DNA from: Mesodorylaimus sp. YZB2_4
Taxonomy: Eukaryota; Nematoda; Enoplea; Dorylaimida; Dorylaimidae
Direction of reading: 5' to 3'
Length of the DNA stretch: 64,000 nucleotides
Assembly: GCA_030248295.1 (NCBI GenBank)
Contig: JASANH010001108.1
Location: 1-64,000, forward strand
The position numbers were made by a program, and so were the translations under genes. The notes under the pieces were generated by a model. That model saw nothing but the letters and a program-made list of their open reading frames with translations. It had not been told where the DNA came from and did not search any database. Of this stretch, positions 42,605 through 53,930 are shown piece after piece; the first letter of the stretch is position 1, and each line of letters opens with the position of its first letter.

Positions 42605-43240
42605 CTGAAAACATTTTATCTTTTGAGTCAACGGGATTTGGATATGCTCACAAAATCGCCGTTGCCGATCACTTCTGGTGGTGCCAATATCGACAAGGTC
42701 AAACGGCGATAGGACGACGAGCCTGAGTCGATGGATCCCCGTATTGGTACCGGCCCAGTGAAAAAGCGAAAGGTGGTGATGGAAAGACGAGATTTGACTA
42801 GCCCCGCTCCTCCTCCCAAGCTCTATCCCGTTTCTTATCGAGCAACCGTCGGTGCTGATGGTAATGGTCAGGCGAAAAATGATGCTTATCAAGAGCTTAT
42901 GAATTCAACCATTCCCTCCATGATTTCCCTGCTAGCTGCAGTAAGAATTCGCATGTTAAGATTGGCAAAAATTTGCGCAAACTTCTCCTGACGCCTCCTG
43001 AGAGCGGCATTTTATCGTTTCCTTTTCTGCGCCCCAACTCTCCAGGGGAAATGATTATAGGAAGTACGCCGATCGTCGATGTTTTGCTGTATTTCAGCGT
43101 CGATTCGAGGAGCCACGCGCCCAGACCATGTGCACATTTTTTGTGAAATCTGGTCTCGATTATAGCCCCGCTTTTCACCCTCGAAAAGGCCTAGCGTGCT
43201 TTCAATGCACATGCAAAGGTCTTTCATTAAAAAACCGTTA
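42605..43240 (+). CDS. Unidentified gene Z downstream of the Polinton ATPase
   Basis: One frame reads LKTFYLLSQRDLDMLTKS, then a stop, then a basic Pro-rich stretch (VKKRKVVMERRDLTS, SPAPPPKLYPVSY). A frame change leads to KNLRKLLLTPPESGILSF and MIIGSTPIVDVLLYF. The position directly after the ATPase on the same strand suggests a Polinton gene. A segment near the end (about 43080-43240) that reads CTFFVKSGLDYSPAF in one frame is duplicated at 44005-44140. Function unknown; KKRKV resembles a nuclear localisation signal. Confidence 0.4.
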
Positions 43241-43249
43241 AGTCGTGAA

Positions 43250-44000
43250 AAAAACTGTATGTAGTGTATGACACGCATTGCTCGCAAATTTCAAATATAT
43301 GTACCGTGCTCTCCATCCTACTTGCGAAAAGAGAGGAGACGCGTTGCTTTGAGGCATACTGTAGCGTCCATGCAATGCTGTATTCATCAATATTGCTGGG
43401 ATGCTGACACGCAAGCGACTAGTACAACACTAGATGATGGATGATGCTACTTTTTTTGCCAACCTCACCATATCTGTGTATATGTTAATCGATGAGGATA
43501 CCTAGTTTTCATTTTGATGCCATCTGTCTGCGCTCTGTCTGTCCTGCAACAGGGTGGGCTATCTATTGAAGTGATAGTACATATTTTTAAGCGCCTGTTC
43601 GATCCCTTATGCTTGCTTTTTTTTTCACTCCTTGCAAGTAGTCAGCTCTGTTTTTCTTCATGCGATGTCGTTCCTTTCGCCATTGGTATTTATTACATGG
43701 CTTTGTCGTATTGTATTTCCATCTCTCTCGCCGCTGTCCCATTGCACGTACACTTCGCTACCCTTTTGGTCGCTGTCGTCGTTGCATATCTCAGATGCAG
43801 CATGTGGTTTATCTAACCCATCTGCATCGCCCTCAGGAGCGCGCGCCAATCGACATCAATCATCAATCTTCATTCCTCAACGACTAAGCCTCCAAGTATC
43901 TGGTTCATGTGTTTTTTTGTTGCGCTCTTACCCGTTTTGTCGCTGGCTGGTTTCGAACAACATGTTGCGTTTCTGCCTATTGTGCGCGACTAGATTTCTC
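43250..44000. other. No supported gene
   Basis: Long frames on the plus strand encode Cys/Leu/Ser-rich hydrophobic sequence without motifs. They are probably compositional. Confidence 0.35.
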
Positions 44001-44004
44001 CATA

Positions 44005-44140
44005 GCAGATCCAGACTGGGGAAGTTTTATGAGTGCTGCACGTTTTTGGTGAAATCTGGACTCGATTATAGCCCCGCGTCCCACCTATTACAAAAACCCA
44101 AGCATTCTTTCAAAGCAAAATGCAAAAGTCTTTGATTCAA
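44005..44140 (+). repeat. Second copy of the gene Z C-terminal segment
   Basis: Repeats the 43080-43240 block. Both translate to CTF(F/L)VKSGLDYSPA followed by a Lys/Cys-rich tail and a stop. The protein is better conserved than the DNA, so this frame is likely the coding one. Confidence 0.6.
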
Positions 44141-44751
44141 GAGCCCATTATAAATTCTACGACACTCGATTAGATATAAAAAACTACAGTTGGCTGCCAG
44201 GGATTTTCGCATCAAATCTTAATTACACTGTCCTTATGGAGAAAAAAGACTACGTATGTGTAGATGGTACTTTGCATCAGGTATACGAGCAGTATGTAGT
44301 GCATATACATAGTTTTAAAGGACATGCGTCGGGGAATTTCTGGTGCCAGAAATTACCTCAGGCAGGGTCGTTTTTAGCCACGTATCACAAATAGCGTAAG
44401 ATTCAAACAGTGAACAAAGAGGGTGCGGGCTGGGGTTACTGTAAGCGCTCACCTTACCAATGCCAAAAGTCGGAGAACTGTCTCACTCGGGACGATTGCC
44501 AGTTTCTTTCATAATAATGCTGTTTTCATTTAATTCCTGTAATTTGTTGTTGAGATTTTTCTGGTTTCAAGCTGTATGCACGAATATGGACTGCACGTCT
44601 TCATGTCTATATGACGAGGAGCTCAGCGCAAAAAGTAGAAGTTTAAACTATTAGAGGAAAAATATAAAACAATATATCAATAATCAACAATGGGGAGTTC
44701 ATGCTTGTGGAACAAAAAAATAATTATTTTAGAAGTCAAAAAGAACTGAGC

Positions 44752-44842
44752 TTGGTAGGCTTCGAACCGACGTGCACAGCGGCTGGATTGCCGACATTGT
44801 GCGTCAAGAGTCCTCCTCTTGCGCCACAGAGACCTTACACTT
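44752..44842 (-). tRNA. tRNA-like sequence (degenerate tRNA or SINE head)
   Basis: On the minus strand an A-box-like TGGCGCAAGAGG is followed by a perfect B-box-like GGTTCGAAGCC about 50 bases on. The T-arm (GTCGG TTCGAAG CCTAC) pairs at four of five positions. The acceptor 5' (GTCTCTG) does not pair with the 3' side (CAAGCTC), so this is not a functional tRNA as read. An anticodon cannot be assigned. Confidence 0.35.
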
Positions 44843-44859
44843 CGGGTAGAAGTCAGAAG

Positions 44860-47800
44860 ACAAGCGGTTTGTGACCGCTTTCAGGCCTTCCCTGTCTAAT
44901 CGGAAGGGACTTTCTCAGAGCGGAAACGGTGAATATCTGGAATGCAATCTTTCTTTTGGAGACAGCAAGCACGAATTGACTCAAATGACAGAATTGTCTA
45001 GCCTTATCTGCGCTATATGTAGTTTCCACGTGATGGACTATCTTGCGCCAAACATTGTAGATGGGCAGAGAGTGACAAAAGAGACCATTTCCTAAATACG
45101 AGTGGACAATGGTCAGTGCCAACTTTTGTTGCCTCAGACAGGTTTCCTGTTCTCTACCGAACTATTCTTGGCAAGTTCCACGCCGTTCCCCAAAACCTGG
45201 GATGCATGCTTGCCTCTTAGAATGAAAATTCTTGCGGGGGTTTTCTCATGACATAATCGGCGTGCGTTTTGTTCCATCGAGCCGTTTTCTCTCAGTTTCA
45301 GTCTCTGCGCTTTTTGCTCTGGAATTCATATTTGTTTTTCCTCCGCGCAGGGCGAGCGCTGACTTCGGTTTGAAGAAGGCCCGAGCAGCGCGGTCAAGAT
45401 TTACATAATGTTCTCAGCATAAAGCAGATCCATGTACAAGTAGTGTGCGGAGAATAGCAGGTACAAGATGTGAGTGTGAAACCACTGTTCTTTCAGCGAT
45501 GTCCAGGGTGTTGGTGGCGCAGTGCAGCGCCGTTCGATGCAACACTCCATAAATTCGCCTACCGAGGGTTTGAGTTCACCAGTGGCTAGAATTTTTGGCT
45601 TTGAAAACTCTCGGAGCTGTCTTTTCTTTTCCAAACTGGTTACTTGCCTAAATCTACTGACGCGGGCTGCCTGGCGCAGACGCACAGATGAATAAAATCT
45701 TACTTGGACCGAAAAACGGGAATCAGCCTCTACACTTGACTTGACTGCGATGAACGAACGCCGATTCCGTAATGAGAAAACCCCCAGATAACATGCGAGA
45801 GTGTAACAGACTTTACATTCCACTGCTTTTTTGCATGCGTTCAAGAGCACCTCGACCACTGGTCATCTATCAGGTTATCAGAAGCAGGGGTGGGTCAGAT
45901 AATGATAAATGCTAATAAAAGAGTCAGGTCAAGCTCCAGTAGCCTAACAGAAGTGTCATATTCTCACTGCAAGGGCTCAACGTCAATCGATTATTCACGA
46001 TGGAAAGTGCCACGATGATCACCATTGTCTCTGAGAGAGGCCCTTGCTTCCGCATGTTGAAATAACAGCTATCAAAGCGAGAAGAATCGCGGCTGTTGTG
46101 GTGATAAACGCGGCGGGATCAGAAACGAATGTGTCATACAACTTTTGGGTTCGATTCTCTTCTCGAGCAATTTTTTTGGACTTCTTTTGAGCTAACCGCA
46201 AAGTTTTTATACTGTACCGTGCTGTAGTTTAGAGCTTAAAAATTGCATGCCTGCTGCAAATTCAACGTTTTCTTTACCATTCAGCTTGAACTGTTGGCCT
46301 ACCGCTAATGTTAGACGAAGTACAAGATTCGGGCACGCATTCATAAGGCAGGCATCAAATCACGCCCGCTGCGCCTTATTGATTATTGACACGCAGAGGC
46401 AGAGAACAGAAGGGTTTAGCCGTGAAAACAATGGGAAGGTTCACTAACTTATCAACCTTGGCGGCCACATAACTTGTTCAAACAGCCCGACTTATGTCCT
46501 TTAATATATGTATTCCCCATTGCTTTCATGGCGACTTATAAGCGGTTTGTAAACATTGCGGACGACGAACGGACGACATTGCATTCCTGCCAGCCCCACC
46601 TAATAGGTATTGATCGATAACATCACCTAGTTTCTGTCTCGATGTCGGCATCTCGACTAGGTCTGACTTTAACTAACATTAGTCGGCCCCGCCTGATGCA
46701 GTACAAACACGATCACACTGTACTTACACACTTTGTACATACACGAAGGACCTGTAGGTATTTGGACTTATAAACTTTATGTGCGCACATGCGTTAATGT
46801 GACCACCCAGTCTGCTGTGAGAAAACGTGTATGGACCATCGTTCCAGCTAGGGCCTATTAACACATTTTTCTTGTTCTGCGGCTTGCTGACAAGAACCTA
46901 ACAAATCGTACTTTGTAATTCTTCATCATTATTTAATATTTTCATAAAAGAAACCGTGTACGCCGATGCTTGACACACACAGACATTAGACAGTAGGAGC
47001 GCGATCGCACTTGTATTTTCAGTCCCATACTGTTTGGATACGCGTCAGGAGTGTCACTCATATTTATTTTTCTTTTCTAGTTTTCTGATCGGGCTGCGCT
47101 CGGTTTGAAACGATTCTTGTTCGTTGCTATAATCTGGATAAGCCACACTGGTTGCAGATGCTCTCCTTGACCGATCCAGAGCTGAAATGTCAGTCAGCCC
47201 GTTTTTTACACAAACTTGTACAGTATGTAAATACTGTTTTCATACTGAATTTTAGTGAAATTTAGTGATAAGGAGTTAATAGGTGCTTGGTTGGGTGGGC
47301 GATCTATACTATTGTAGGCATAGACTGAAAAGGTTGCTCGAAAAAATCTCGGGGTAAGGTGAACGAGGACATAATGCATGACATTATAGTCATAGTCGAT
47401 TCATGAAAGCGCCAGTTGTCAAATTTTCTCCAAGAGATTGCAATACGATAAATATGACTCCGGAGCATGCAGGAGGCTTAGAGCATCAGCACAAATGCTT
47501 TCCTAGACTCCGAGTGTACATTACCAGAGCAGGGACACAAAAGTTAACCCACTTCTTGCAAACTTTGGACCGACATAGAATCTGATTTATCGCGCAGATC
47601 ACACAATAGAAGGAAGATAATTCACATTCCAATGAGAACACTTTGAAGGCTACAGCGCAAGCCTTGTCTGGTTGGGCTTGACCATACTCACACGCTGTAG
47701 CAACCAGATCAAAAACAGGCCAGAACTCTCTAAAACCATCAAAACCCAGTTCTTCAGGCATAGGGCGTAAATCAATTAGCACTTACATGTCTTTGCTATG

Positions 47801-48390
47801 CTATGCTTCACTGTGCCGAAAGACTTATGTCTGTAGTCCCAGCCCTACGGCCTGTCTAGATTTTCCCTATAGATGACATAACAAAATATTACTGTTAGAT
47901 GACATAGCTGGGGGAGCTGAGGGAAACATATTTTTTCACCATGGTCATGTCCATGAAAGCAAGATTACGCATTCGGCGATGGATGTTGGGAGCTCACATC
48001 TTATAATAAAAGGCGTGGTAGTGTTAAAAAGATTGGTGTCGTTAAGTGAAAAAACGACCTGCCATGCACACATCTTCTTATGTACTGTAGGTTTGTTTGA
48101 GTCTTTGAACACGAGCTGTCATCTCTCGGGATTCAAAATTCATACTTTCAAGTATTCGGCGCGGCTGGTTCAATTTCCAACGACCTTTTTATTGTGCTGT
48201 ATTTGATAGCAGCTGCGCGTGTGTCGAAGTCTGCAGCACATACTTGCTGGGACATCTTAAAAAAAGCTCATTAGTTTCTGTATTAGTTTCCAGTCATATT
48301 TAACCATCTGTTATCCATATTATGTAGCTGTTTCAACGTACTAAAAGATGAGTTTTAAGGGAAAAATCAGCAAGCCATACATGATCTACT
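44860..48390. other. No confidently recognised gene
   Basis: A minus-strand frame at 45401-45859 (152 codons; RLRQAARVSRFRQVTS, CIERRCTAPPTPW) looks moderately coding but is unidentified. A 60-codon minus frame at 46019-46201 ends in a hydrophobic helix (AAFITTTAAILLALIAVI). A minus frame at 47486-47782 (MLIDLRPMPEELGFDGF) may be an exon relic. None has recognised homology. Confidence 0.3.
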
Positions 48391-48393
48391 CAC

Positions 48394-49520
48394 TTAACAT
48401 GAAAAAGAGGGGAAACCTGTGGAAAACAAGTATATTCAGAAACCCTTATATCCCCGTACCAGAGCTTTTCGTTCTCGATTATGGTCGATGTTGGAATTTT
48501 GACCATTTTTGACCAAGTCATGGGCGCAGGCATACTTGAAGACACTGCCCGACTGACAGATAAGCCATAAAAGGACGCTAGTGAGGGATTCTGACTGGGA
48601 TAAGAGGGACACTAGCTAAGTAGGAATCGGCTCAATATGGGTTGTGCGACTGGGCAAACAGACAGAGGATCATACGAGAATCCATCTCATAGGATGGCAG
48701 GCTAGGGACCTTTCTCACGCTCATGTCAGTGACTGCGCACATACCCACATCCGGCCGTCCGGCCTCGTGGACTGGTGAGTTTGGCGTCTGCCTCTGCCTC
48801 TCACGCTAGGTACGCTGTTACGCGCGAGTGCTCGAATCGCGGGCTGGTAAATCATTTCGTGTAAAATGTCTCCCTTCATCCTTGAGTGCGCAAAACCGTT
48901 TGGTGATGAGGTAAAACATGAACATGAACACATGCTGATCCATTCAAGGAGCAAGCCAAATATGCTTCACCCACTTACCAGGAAAATCTAAATGAGAAAC
49001 CACTGGAAAACAAGTACATTTGAAATTGACGCCTATCCCCGAACCAGAGATTTTTCGTTCTCGATTATGATTGCTGTTGGAATTTTTGCCATTGTTGACC
49101 ATGTCATGGGTGTAGGCAATGCCTAAAGACACTATCCGCCTAACAGACTAGCCATATAAAGACCCAAGTGGGGATTCCAAACGCTATTAGCGGAACTGGG
49201 ATGAGCCCATGTCATGTCATGTCATACTTTATCGGTTGCCAAGCACTGTACAGCGCACTCGACGGCTAAGAAACACATAATCGACAATCATCTTGTACTA
49301 AGGCGGGAGTCAAACCCTCGCTTGCAAGTGCACACCCAGCGTGATATCAGTCCCATATCAGTCCAATATCAGCCCAATATCAGCCTAATATTGGTCCTAT
49401 ATCAGCTGTGCGATAGCGCAAACAAAATGAGGTTCGTAAAAAAATCTGCCCCATGGCCTGGTGGGCTAGGGACCTATCTCTCGTGCTTATGTCAGTGAGT
49501 GCGCACTCATTCGAATGCTG
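48394..49520 (+). repeat. Two direct ~0.55 kb repeat copies in tandem
   Basis: 48394-48950 and 48966-49520 share ordered blocks: TGGAAAACAAGTA, TTTTCGTTCTCGATTATG, GTTGGAATTTTG, GTCATGGG, AGACACT, a GGCTAGGGACC block, CATGTCAGTGA/TTATGTCAGTGAG, and TGCTGATCCATT at the end. The second carries TGGCCTGGTGGGCTAGGGAC, which resembles a pol III A box. This suggests a tRNA-derived SINE or a composite repeat. No coding frame is conserved. Confidence 0.6.
49345..49405 (+). repeat. ATATCAGyCC minisatellite
   Basis: Five to six imperfect tandem copies of a ~10-12-base unit (ATATCAGTCC, ATATCAGCCC, ATATCAGCCT). A CATGT microsatellite lies just upstream at 49207-49226. Confidence 0.75.
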
Positions 49521-50179
49521 ATCCATTTGCTTTCGTCTACTATATAAATGAAGTGTTTCAAATATTGATATCTTCATCTGCATCTTTTCGATATATTGAT
49601 ATATTCGTGTTAAAATTATATACACATTTATTTTTATTTTTCAAAGACATATCTCTGGTATCAATCCCATGAGAAGGCCCTTCTGCAATTGATATAAAAT
49701 CGTTGTTGTTGCATTGACATACTCGCAATTTATCAATGTGCTGGAAAGAGTAGAATCAAGATCATCTTTTTCACAGAGCCCCAAAATACACGAATGACGG
49801 TCTAGTGGTCAATGTTTTTGATGCTTGTTCTCTCTTCAAATTCCCAGCCACTCTCGTGTCTATCTGCAAAAAAGCAAAGTTTTGGACTAGTCGACGTAAA
49901 GATCATTGTATTCTTTACTTCAGCGTTTTATTGACTACTGCTGTATAATGTGCCTTTATTTTTTACCATTCATTGGTTTCCCTCATGATCGTGAATCAAT
50001 ATGCACAAAATTAGTTGCGCTCGAATGCATGGAACTGATCCATATTATTTAAACCTTTGGATGCCCAGCGGAAAACGAGAGTTCATTGCAACTAAATTTT
50101 AGTCGAGGCTCAGACTCAGAAGAACTTACTCCAAACTTCGTCTTAGAAAAAAGTTTTCACAGACGAATTTAAAATAGTA

Positions 50180-50195
50180 CCCCCCCCCCCCCCCC
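50180..50195 (+). repeat. Poly-C tract (C16)
   Basis: Sixteen C followed by ACGTG. One of four long C-tracts in the window. Confidence 0.95.
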
Positions 50196-50611
50196 ACGTG
50201 TCGACCAGGTGTTCGCTATTTCGCTTGCACAAGTGACGAAATGAGGATTGCAATTTGTAGCAACAGTCCAGCCGATTACCGTATGCTTTGTCTGCTAGGC
50301 GCGGTAAAAGTATCCAGGGCGCGCCTGGTAGAGTTCGATTTTTGATTTTTACTGGGTGTTCATGTGGAGCAGTAACGATTGTATGGTAATTTTTATGTAC
50401 TGTATGTGTGGTATTTTTCATGTATGTATACGAAAAAGGTACTTGGAATTTGCGGTGTGAAGTGAAAATTGGGATCGCCTACAATTGACGAATTACCTAT
50501 ACGACTTTTAATTACTGTATACGTACTTTTACACGCAATGGTCATAAACTGTAAAATTGCTAACAATTATATGCGCTGTACATATGGTACGATTTACGGA
50601 GGAAAATCTGC

Positions 50612-51783
50612 TTAATTTTCTTCCAAATCTCCATAGCTTCGGATCAGTTCATACGGATAGCAGCCTTTCTGTGGACCATTCGGATTGAATGCCTTGATAA
50701 ATTTGTCCAAGTTGGTACCAGCGGCCATATACATTATTGCGTCCAAAAACCGAAGTTCACGAGTGGACAGGCAGAGGATTGAACCACTTTTTTTGATCGG
50801 TGTTGGCTATTGACACTCTTCCGGCACTAATTTGGTATAATCACCGGCTTCTTTCCTTTCATTACGGGCTTGCCGAACTCTCTTGACCATTTCTGGGAAC
50901 AGCAGCTTCTTCACCAAATTCAAATCATATTTTCCACCATTGTATGTGATCATGGTAAGCTGTCGACAATAGCGATCCAGCTATTTGTACGATGCCACCA
51001 ATTTCTTCAAGGCTTCCTTCTCTCTGAACACGTTTTGACCATTGGCAATCACTTGTGAAACTTGATCGCGAAGTTCTTGGATCTTGCCAAATTCCGGTTT
51101 GAACTTGGCCTTCTGCAATTCGTAATTTTGATCACTCCAATTGATCATGGTCTGATACATTTCTTTGACCAAGGCTTCCAGATCTTTGTTGTGAAAAAAT
51201 TTGGTCTCGGTGCAGCCGGGGACAGTTGACTTCCAGGCACCACTGACCACCTTGTGCTGATCTTTGAACTGCAACCAGGAACTTCATCGTCCAAATATTC
51301 CACTTCCATATTCTGCTCATTGAGTCTGCGTTCCATTTCTTCATTCATCCCATTTCTTTGGATAGTCGGCTGGATCTGCTCCAAAATGGCCTCACAATCC
51401 CAGGTGGCAAACGAAGGGCACATTCGCTTGTCCTTCTCGACCACAATTCCGATTTCAATCAGCTCATCGGAAATGGTCGTTGGTGCTTGATAGCAGCCAC
51501 CGGGATACTGATGATCAATATTGCCTTGCCCACAATAATCACTTTGATGTCGTTCGAGTTTCTCTCGGCATTGGAATGATTTGCCGCATTTATCACACAG
51601 AAGCTTATTGACCAAATTGTTAAAATCAATGGCACTCAAGAAATGAGCGTTAATAAAACTAGCTTTCCTTTCGGGCACTTCCATTTTTTTCTTCGCAGAA
51701 TGCAGATTGAACAAATACCACTGCACAAAACGAAGACGACTTTCCACCAGCCAGACTGGAGAGAACACTGACCAGTCGGCCAA
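50612..51783 (-). pseudogene. Polinton-type PolB, zinc-finger/exonuclease region (copy F)
   Basis: Minus-strand order: CDKCGKSFQCREKLERH (C2H2 finger, near 51590), PGGCYQAPTTISDELIEIGI, FATWDCEAIL (exonuclease I, DxE) and a CTETKFFHNKDLEALV block. An exonuclease II motif YNGGKYDLNLVKK follows (near 50935), then PEMVKRVRQARNER. A stop comes next, then CLSTRELRFLDAI and GCYPYELIRSYGDLEEN with a stop at 50612-50614. This is the segment lost from copies C and C'. At least two frame changes and one internal stop are present. The polymerase palm domain is absent. The upstream ~50 residues of the first frame may be non-family sequence. Confidence 0.85.
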
Positions 51784-51859
51784 AATGGGCTCCTTTTATA
51801 GATTTCTGTAAGGGGGTGATCTCGTTGGGGTGTACTGATCAGAGGCGCTAGATGACTCA

Positions 51860-53330
51860 TGGGTGTTTGGTCGAGGAGGGGCTTATTTTTAGGGGTGACT
51901 CATGGGTGCGACTGATAGCCCATGTTGGTACACATGCTCGCTTCTAATTGGTCAGGGTGAACTTATGGGTGTACTTTGGCTTTAACACGACCAATCTCCG
52001 CTGTCTGCTCTCAGTGTTCATTCTGCAGTCGTCGTTAACGGTGGCTAGCGGAAGAGCTCCAGTGGTCAGTGTTCAATTCTAGAGTGGTCACCAGCAGTGG
52101 TCAAGGAAAAGATAAGCAGTGACTCTGTTTTGTGATACTATCGTTTAGCATTCCTTATTGTGTGACATTATGTGGGTTTATGAAAGTCATGTGACGTAAA
52201 CTTACACTTGTCATTGATCTTGTTATGTTATCCACTTTACACTATCTGAGAAAGATCGCAACATCCACGCAGACAAGGAGCATGTAAAGTTACCACTCTG
52301 TCAAGCGATCTACTTATTCACTGCAAGAATAGCTTACTGTAAGTACAGTGCTGCTTTACACTATATATATTTCTAACTGTACTTTACAATAACAAAATAA
52401 GCACCAGGCTCTGAGAATTACGGTAACTTTACACTGAATACAGTACACCTCTTGTGCGGCAACTGAAAATGTGTCACTGCACACTCCACACAGTAGCTTA
52501 CATTATGGGAATCAGCTGCAGGATGTGCGTTGGTTACTGTAACTTTACACTCAGTACAGTACGCTGTCTGTCTCTGTACTTAGTTATATGGATTTCCTAG
52601 GTTGCACTCTGTAGCCCGCGATAATTTCAAAACTTTACACTTGTGTTCAACTTTTTTAATATAATGTCAGAAGTAAATAGACCAGGATGTCACTAGATAG
52701 TACAATTATTGCACGAAAAAATTCACAAAATCTTCTTGCGAGAGCACAAATTTGAAAAACTCAAAAATTAAAAACAGAATTCCCCGAGATCACATAACAA
52801 TGCACAATAAATGCCGATTAAAAAAACCATGTCCCTGTCGTTTGACGATTTAAGGATTACTGTACCTGCACCAGAATTACTGTGCATAGGTGGTTTGAAC
52901 ATGACAGTGAGCGCGCTACCTCACACTGCTTATGCTTAACCATTGTACCTCAGAAGGTACTCGCTGCCCACCCCCCTCTATTACTACTATGCACCGCTTG
53001 AGATTCTCAATTTCAAAAAGTCGAGACGAATTCCTGCTTTTTCTATCAATTTTCATTCGATGTATGGGTAAAGACAGTTGTTGGTAGACCTAATTCAGTC
53101 ACGGTAGAGCAAACATTCGAGAAAAAAATGAAGGTGAAATATGTATCAGGAATTTTTCAGTGTGGGTTTGGTGGAGTGTATTTGTCATACGTTTGGGCTT
53201 TCCACTGTTTGGGAATTTTTACAGTTGGTAAAATTAAAATCATGCATTTTATTGCATACGTGCAGTTCTGTTCCCGCTAAAGAGATTAATTGTAAGACAT
53301 CAGTGGTTGCCATTTGTATCTAGGTGCTGA
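51860..53330. other. Non-coding; cluster of TTTACACT motifs
   Basis: Between about 52230 and 52660 the motif CTTTACACT recurs at least five times, with GTAACTTTACACT...AGTACAGTAC seen twice in related form. No gene is recognised. The flank at 51840-51980 has repeated ACTCATGGGTG. Confidence 0.45.
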
Positions 53331-53339
53331 ACCATTCGT

Positions 53340-53930
53340 TCGTCACGCTGTTTGTGAATGTCGTTCCTCAGAATACTGGTGGCTTGCAGCAGTCGGCAGT
53401 CAGGATTCAGCAGCTGGCTAGTCTCTTGTAGAAGCCTTTGCTTTTGGCTCACTCATCGCCCAATAGCTCTGACAATATGCAGTTGGACTTGCTCATTGAA
53501 GCCAATCATTATTAGGGTTTCCTTTAAAAATTATAAGATGAGGGTCTCACTCGATTTGTATCTTCTCGCATCTACTTTGGGCTGGATTTTGATGGTCAGG
53601 CAGGCGGTCGGACGTCTCTGTCGGTCACTACACTGTTTGCTTCGCAGCTGGTGCTTAGCACAAAGTCTTTTACATCATTGTTAGATGAAGATCCTACACT
53701 ATTGGATAAGATTGCAGTTTCCAAACTCTGGGATTTAGAAACTTTGGGCATTACAGACCGTGTGCAGGAAGTTAAAGATAAAAAACTCTAGAGCAGTTTC
53801 ATGAGATGATCTTTTTTCGCAATGGTCGATATTTTGTTACTTGGCTCTGAAGGGACAAGGCGGTTCATCCACTAACGAATTTTAAACTTTCATTGGAAAT
53901 GTTGAACAGTCTTCTTTGTCGTCGGATAAA
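53340..53930 (+). pseudogene. BEL/Pao pol fragment: protease/DUF1758 end and RT linker
   Basis: The plus strand gives, across frames, NMQLDLLIEANHY (family: .IDLLIG.DyYW) and LYLLASTLGWILMVRQAVG (family: v.tLGWvl.G). ATTLFASQLVL-like sequence follows, then DEDPTLLDKIAVSKLWDLE, TLGITDR and RYFVTWL with a stop. This is the aspartic protease to reverse transcriptase junction of BEL/Pao pol. At least four frame changes or stops are present. RT catalytic motifs are absent. It is opposite in strand to, and 15 kb from, the gag relic at 37.7-38.5 kb, so it is not obviously the same copy. Confidence 0.75.

Noticed and set aside
43514..44135. Overlapping hydrophobic plus-strand ORFs
   Set aside because: Cys/Leu/Ser-rich composition from CT-rich DNA and no domain. 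Only the last ~45 residues are supported, by duplication.
46019..46201. Small minus-strand TM protein as a fourth member of the membrane protein family
   Set aside because: It has a hydrophobic helix but no Ser/Thr-rich ectodomain and no F-x-[VL]-K-D motif, and no Polinton gene lies adjacent.
49280..49330. Second tRNA-like B box (GGTTTGACTCC on the minus strand)
   Set aside because: There is no A box at suitable distance and no stem pairing. It is more likely part of the local repeat.
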